NCBI GenBank assembly: GCA_937922775.1
Contig: CALAKE010000636.1
Span: 1 to 10,963 of the forward strand
Direction of reading: 5' to 3'
Source of the DNA: an uncultured bacterium
GTDB lineage: Bacteria; Acidobacteriota; UBA890
DNA: 10,963 bases
In this document: positions 8,138 to 10,963 of the stretch, piece after piece
How the letters are laid out: each line of letters starts with the position of its first letter
Position numbering within the stretch: the first letter of the stretch is position 1
Program-made: the position numbers and the translations under genes
The notes under the pieces: generated by a model
Seen by the model: the letters and a program-made list of their open reading frames with translations, nothing else
Told to the model about the DNA's origin: nothing
Database searches by the model: none

Positions 8138-9106
8138 ATGAACCTCGGCCAGACCATCGTCCTGACGCAGTCCGACGTACGGTCGCTGGTGGACATGGCC
8201 GACGCCGTGCCCGCGATCGAGGCCGGCTTCGCCGCCCACGGTCGTGGCGACACGCAGATGCCGGTGAAGGTGTTCATCGACCTGCCGGACTATTTCGGCG
8301 ATTTCCGCGCCATGCCCGCCTACTTGGACGGCTCGGTAGGGGTCAAATGGGTCAACATGCACGCCCGCAACCCAGAGATTCATGGGCTGCCGTCGGTGCT
8401 CGGCATGTACATCCTCAGCGACCCCTCGACGGCTTTGCCGCTGGCGCTCATGGATGCCACGCTGCTCACCGCGTTCCGCACCGGCGCGGCGGCAGGCGTA
8501 GGAGCGAAGCATCTTGCCAGGGCCGACGCCCGGACCCTTGGCATCATCGGATGCGGCGTTCAGGCGCCGATGATTCTGGCCGCTATCCAGGTGGCCGTCG
8601 GAGACCTGGAGATTGTCGCGGCTGACGCCTCCACAGCAGTGGCGGAAGCATTCGTTGCCGAGCACGGTGGTCGTGTGGGTAGCGCCGAGGACGCCGCAGG
8701 TTGTGACATCCTCTGCACGGCCACCCCCGTGCGCGAGCCCATCGTGCGACGCGAGTGGGTCCGCCCTGGCACCCACATCAATGCCATCGGCGCGGACACA
8801 CATGGTAAGCAAGAGCTCGAAAGCCGGATTCTCGTCGACGCGAAGGTCGTGGTCGATGACCTTGATCAGGCCAGCGGCGGTGGCGAGGTCAACGTTCCAT
8901 TGCACGAAGGTGCCATCCAGCGGGAAGGGATTCACGCCACGCTCGGTGAGGTCGTGGCCGGCCTGAAGCCGGGCAGGGAGAGTGCCGAGGAGATCACCGT
9001 CTTCGACTCGACGGGGCTCGCCGTACAGGATCTGGCCCTGGCTCGTGTCATCTACGAGAGAGCGAAGGAGCGGGGCGCTGGTCGGGAGGTGGCCTTTTTT
9101 GACTGA
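8138..9106 (+). CDS. Ornithine cyclodeaminase/mu-crystallin family NAD(P)-dependent enzyme, probable alanine dehydrogenase
   Basis: Members of this family are ornithine cyclodeaminases, archaeal-type alanine dehydrogenases and ketimine reductases. The ATG at 8138 gives 322 residues, the usual family length, and sits 4 bases after the aminotransferase stop. An ATG at 8114 would add 8 residues and overlap that gene by 20 bases. Numbered from 8138, Lys44 and Arg57 (MPVKVFIDL, FRAMPAYL) match the substrate-carboxylate pair. Lys70 lies in GVKWVNMHARNP, and FRTGAAAG (113-120) precedes the Rossmann motif GIIGCGVQA. INAIGAD with Asp220 and FDSTGLAVQDLA (289-300) complete the signature. The NMHARNP segment and the aminotransferase neighbour favour an alanine dehydrogenase (alanine to pyruvate, ammonia and reduced NAD(P)) over a true ornithine cyclodeaminase. 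This specificity is inference; the family assignment is firm. Confidence 0.88.
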   Translation: MNLGQTIVLTQSDVRSLVDMADAVPAIEAGFAAHGRGDTQMPVKVFIDLPDYFGDFRAMPAYLDGSVGVKWVNMHARNPEIHGLPSVLGMYILSDPSTALPLALMDATLLTAFRTGAAAGVGAKHLARADARTLGIIGCGVQAPMILAAIQVAVGDLEIVAADASTAVAEAFVAEHGGRVGSAEDAAGCDILCTATPVREPIVRREWVRPGTHINAIGADTHGKQELESRILVDAKVVVDDLDQASGGGEVNVPLHEGAIQREGIHATLGEVVAGLKPGRESAEEITVFDSTGLAVQDLALARVIYERAKERGAGREVAFFD

Positions 9107-9120
9107 CAACACGACTCGTC

Positions 9121-9127
9121 GAGGTGA
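9121..9127 (+). promoter_or_regulatory. Ribosome-binding site that sets the serine hydrolase start
   Basis: GAGGTGA ends 4 bases before the ATG at 9132. The reading frame stays open well upstream, into the preceding gene, so this site and the lipoprotein signal peptide right after the ATG are what decide the start. Confidence 0.65.
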
Positions 9128-9131
9128 GCCG

Positions 9132-10847
9132 ATGAGAATCACACAACCTCCCCTTGTGCCTGTCCCTGTTTGGGTGAGGGCTTCCCTGGCGAGCGTGGCG
9201 CTCGGTGTCGCCGTCACCTTGGTCGCCTGCGGCCCGGGATCCCCGAGCGTCGATGTACGGCTGCAACAGGTCGACGAGATCTTCAGCGCCCAGGACTCTG
9301 AGGAAACCCCTGGCTGTGTGGCGGCCGCTTCGCGTGACGGCGAGATTCTCTTCGAGCGCGCCTGGGGGATGGCCAACCTCGAGCTCGGTGTGCCGCTGTC
9401 CCCGGAGTCGCTGTTCTACGCCGGCTCCGTCTCCAAGCAGTTCACTGATGCTGCCGTGGCGCTTCTGGCCTTGCGCGGTGACCTCGATCTCGAGGACGAC
9501 ATCAGCCGCTGGTTCCCCGAACTGCGGTATGAGCAGCGGATCACCGTGAGTGATCTCATCTATCACACGAGTGGAATCCGCGACTACTTCGAGCTCATGG
9601 ATCTGGCTGGCTGGCCCGACCGTGCCTACATCAACAATGCCGTCAGCCTCGAGGTGCTCACGCACCAAACAGATCTCAACTTCGAGCCCGGATCGATGCA
9701 CCTGTACAGCAACTCGGGCTACATGCTGCTAGCGGAGCTCGTACAGCGCGCCGGCGGGCAGACACTGCGCGAGTTCGCCGCGGCGGAAATCTTCGAGCCT
9801 TTGGGCATGGAGAGCTCGCAGTTCGAGGACGACTACCGCACCATCGTGCCACACCGTGCGGGGAGTTACGGCAGGCATGCGGATGGAACCTGGTTCCGCT
9901 TTCTGAAGGCGTTCGACGGCGTCGGCAGTGGCGGCATGCTCACCACCGCTCACGACCTGCTGATCTGGAACGAGAACTTCACTCATGCCCGGGTCGGCGG
10001 CCCTGAGCTGAACGACCTTTTGCTGACACGCGGCGTGCTCACTTCTGGCGAGGAGTTGAGCTATGCCTTCGGTCTCGACCACGGCGAGTACCGTGGCGCC
10101 CCGACGGTGAGCCACGGCGGCTCGTTGAAGGGCTTCCGCACAGCGCTCACGCGTTTTCCCGAGCAACACTTCTCGGTTGCCGTGCTGTGCAACTTCGCCA
10201 ACGCGAATCCCGGCGGCTACGCCAACCAGATTGCCGATATCTTCCTCGCGAATGAGCTGGCAGCGATCGCTGACGAGGCCAGGGAGGAAGGAGAGGGGCT
10301 CGCGGAGGAGGTCTTCATTCTCGATTCCGCCCTCCTCAAGCGCTATACGGGGCTCTACGATCTCGACGGCGACGTCGTAGTGATCGACCTCCCCGGTTCG
10401 CGGCTGCGGATCGAAGCCTCCGGCGGCCGTCGCTCACCTCTCGCCGCACTGTCCGAGACCCGTTTCCGGGTAATGGCAACGGGCGACATCGCCGAGTTCT
10501 CTATCGATGACGCGGGAGAGGTAACAACCCTCACACTCGAGATGGGCGGCCGGAGCATCAGCGCCCAGCGCCTGCCAGAGTACGCACCGACTGGGCTCGA
10601 GCTGGCGGTCTACGCGGGTGAGTACTTCTCCGATGAGCTGCAAGTGCTCTACCGGATTACGCTCGTCGACGACCAGCTCACCGTGCGCGTGCGCGCCGAG
10701 GAAAAGGGCGCGCTGGACCCGCTCCAGCCCGACGTGATGCTCTCGGAGCTCGGCACCCTCCGGTTCCGGCGTGATGGCAGCGGCTCCGTCTCTGGCTTTC
10801 GCCTCGACGCCGGCCGCGTCCGCGACGTCGCCTTTATCAAGCGGTAG
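9132..10847 (+). CDS. Class C beta-lactamase-family serine hydrolase, lipoprotein
   Basis: This is a penicillin-recognising serine hydrolase (PF00144 family) of 571 residues, predicted to be lipid-anchored and to act outside the cytoplasm. The N-terminus has a hydrophobic signal ending in the lipobox LVAC (Cys33). The catalytic motifs are complete: SVSK with nucleophile Ser99 and Lys102, YSN at 192-194, and HGG at 328-330 in place of the KTG of true class C beta-lactamases. An HGG motif is common in esterase and D-aminopeptidase-like relatives, so antibiotic hydrolysis should not be assumed. After the catalytic domain (about 45-380) come two beta-rich repeats opening with RYTGLYD (404-410) and YAGEYFS (494-500), resembling the lipocalin-like C-terminal modules of such proteins. 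The gene follows the dehydrogenase by 25 bases and probably belongs to the same transcript. Candidate activities are peptidase, D-amino acid amidase or esterase; the substrate is unknown. Confidence 0.92.
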   Translation: MRITQPPLVPVPVWVRASLASVALGVAVTLVACGPGSPSVDVRLQQVDEIFSAQDSEETPGCVAAASRDGEILFERAWGMANLELGVPLSPESLFYAGSVSKQFTDAAVALLALRGDLDLEDDISRWFPELRYEQRITVSDLIYHTSGIRDYFELMDLAGWPDRAYINNAVSLEVLTHQTDLNFEPGSMHLYSNSGYMLLAELVQRAGGQTLREFAAAEIFEPLGMESSQFEDDYRTIVPHRAGSYGRHADGTWFRFLKAFDGVGSGGMLTTAHDLLIWNENFTHARVGGPELNDLLLTRGVLTSGEELSYAFGLDHGEYRGAPTVSHGGSLKGFRTALTRFPEQHFSVAVLCNFANANPGGYANQIADIFLANELAAIADEAREEGEGLAEEVFILDSALLKRYTGLYDLDGDVVVIDLPGSRLRIEASGGRRSPLAALSETRFRVMATGDIAEFSIDDAGEVTTLTLEMGGRSISAQRLPEYAPTGLELAVYAGEYFSDELQVLYRITLVDDQLTVRVRAEEKGALDPLQPDVMLSELGTLRFRRDGSGSVSGFRLDAGRVRDVAFIKR

Positions 10848-10863
10848 CGCCCATCCCACGCCC

Positions 10864-10882
10864 GGCGGGCGGCTGGCCCGCC
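10864..10882 (+). terminator. GC hairpin after the last gene, candidate terminator
   Basis: GGCGGGC (10864-10870) pairs perfectly with GCCCGCC (10876-10882) around the loop GGCTG, 16 bases after the serine hydrolase stop. All seven pairs are G-C. No T-tract follows (ATCGGACG), so it is a candidate only. Its position and 5-base loop parallel the hairpin after the efflux operon. Confidence 0.5.
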
Positions 10883-10931
10883 ATCGGACGACCTGCGCTC
10901 GTGGCCATCCAATGGAAGTGGCGGAGGCGGG

Positions 10932-10960
10932 GCCTGGGGCGGGGGAGGAGCCTGGGGCGG
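10932..10960. repeat. Direct repeat of GCCTGGGGCGG in a G-rich tract
   Basis: The 11-base unit GCCTGGGGCGG occurs at 10932-10942 and again at 10950-10960, 18 bases apart. The intervening bases (GGGAGGA) are also G-rich. The tract begins near 10921 and runs to the window edge, so its full length and copy number are unseen. All three minus-strand frames are open across 10848-10963, so a convergent gene entering from the right cannot be excluded. Confidence 0.6.
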
Positions 10961-10963
10961 TCG

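Noticed and set aside
7042..8277. 411-codon open frame on the minus strand, antisense to the aminotransferase
   Set aside because: The plus-strand gene has full family motifs and a consensus ribosome-binding site. The antisense translation shows no recognisable domain and is a product of GC-rich codon use.
9095..9107. Possible programmed +1 frameshift at a T6 run joining the dehydrogenase to the serine hydrolase
   Set aside because: The downstream frame is open across the junction, but a fusion would bury a lipoprotein signal peptide inside a cytoplasmic enzyme. The second gene also has its own ribosome-binding site and ATG.
8982..9131. Extension of the serine hydrolase upstream to 8982
   Set aside because: The extension lies inside the dehydrogenase gene in another frame, and the signal peptide with lipobox begins only after the ATG at 9132.
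8123..9376. 417-codon open frame on the minus strand across the dehydrogenase and the serine hydrolase start
   Set aside because: It covers parts of two well-supported genes and its translation has no recognisable fold or motif.
9132..10847. True class C beta-lactamase (AmpC-like resistance gene)
   Set aside because: The protein is a lipoprotein with HGG in place of KTG and has extra C-terminal beta-repeats, which fits peptidase or esterase relatives better.
10649..10963. Minus-strand frame with a Pro-rich start entering from the right edge
   Set aside because: It would overlap the serine hydrolase by about 200 bases. All minus frames are open in the G-rich tail, so openness is no evidence of coding.

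Overview
The window is a GC-rich stretch from a Gram-negative bacterium. The envelope genes show this: a TolC-type outer-membrane channel, a lipoprotein adaptor, an RND inner-membrane pump and a lipoprotein serine hydrolase. Very long antisense open frames fit the high GC. The phylum cannot be fixed from this sequence alone; Acidobacteriota, Myxococcota/Deltaproteobacteria or an uncultured proteobacterium would all fit. All six genes I accept lie on the + strand, and no stretch over 300 bases lacks a gene.

Region 1 (2-6472) is a tripartite efflux operon in the order outer-membrane factor, periplasmic adaptor, RND pump. The first gene runs off the left edge. Its visible part joins an ABC-transporter-type substrate-binding domain (PF04392-like) directly to a complete TolC/OEP channel. 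This fusion is the most unusual item in the window. The adaptor follows after a short gap, and its stop codon shares one base with the pump's start codon, so the two are probably translationally coupled. The pump is of HAE/AcrB type, but the second of the paired TM4 aspartates is an asparagine.

Region 2 (6473-6684) is a 212-base intergenic segment. It holds a GAAA-loop hairpin over the pump's stop codon, a strong 8-bp hairpin with no T-tract, and a strong Shine-Dalgarno sequence that forms half of a perfect 12-bp palindrome.

Region 3 (6685-10847) is a second tight gene set: an alanine aminotransferase of the eukaryote-like ALT type, an ornithine cyclodeaminase/mu-crystallin family dehydrogenase (plausibly alanine dehydrogenase), and a class C beta-lactamase-fold lipoprotein. 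Together the first two could interconvert alanine, pyruvate, glutamate and ammonia. The lipoprotein may release an amino acid or peptide in the periplasm, but that link is inference from gene order only.

Region 4 (10848-10963) is non-coding as far as can be judged. It has a 7-bp GC hairpin just after the last stop, then a G-rich repeated tract with quadruplex-like spacing that runs to the window edge.
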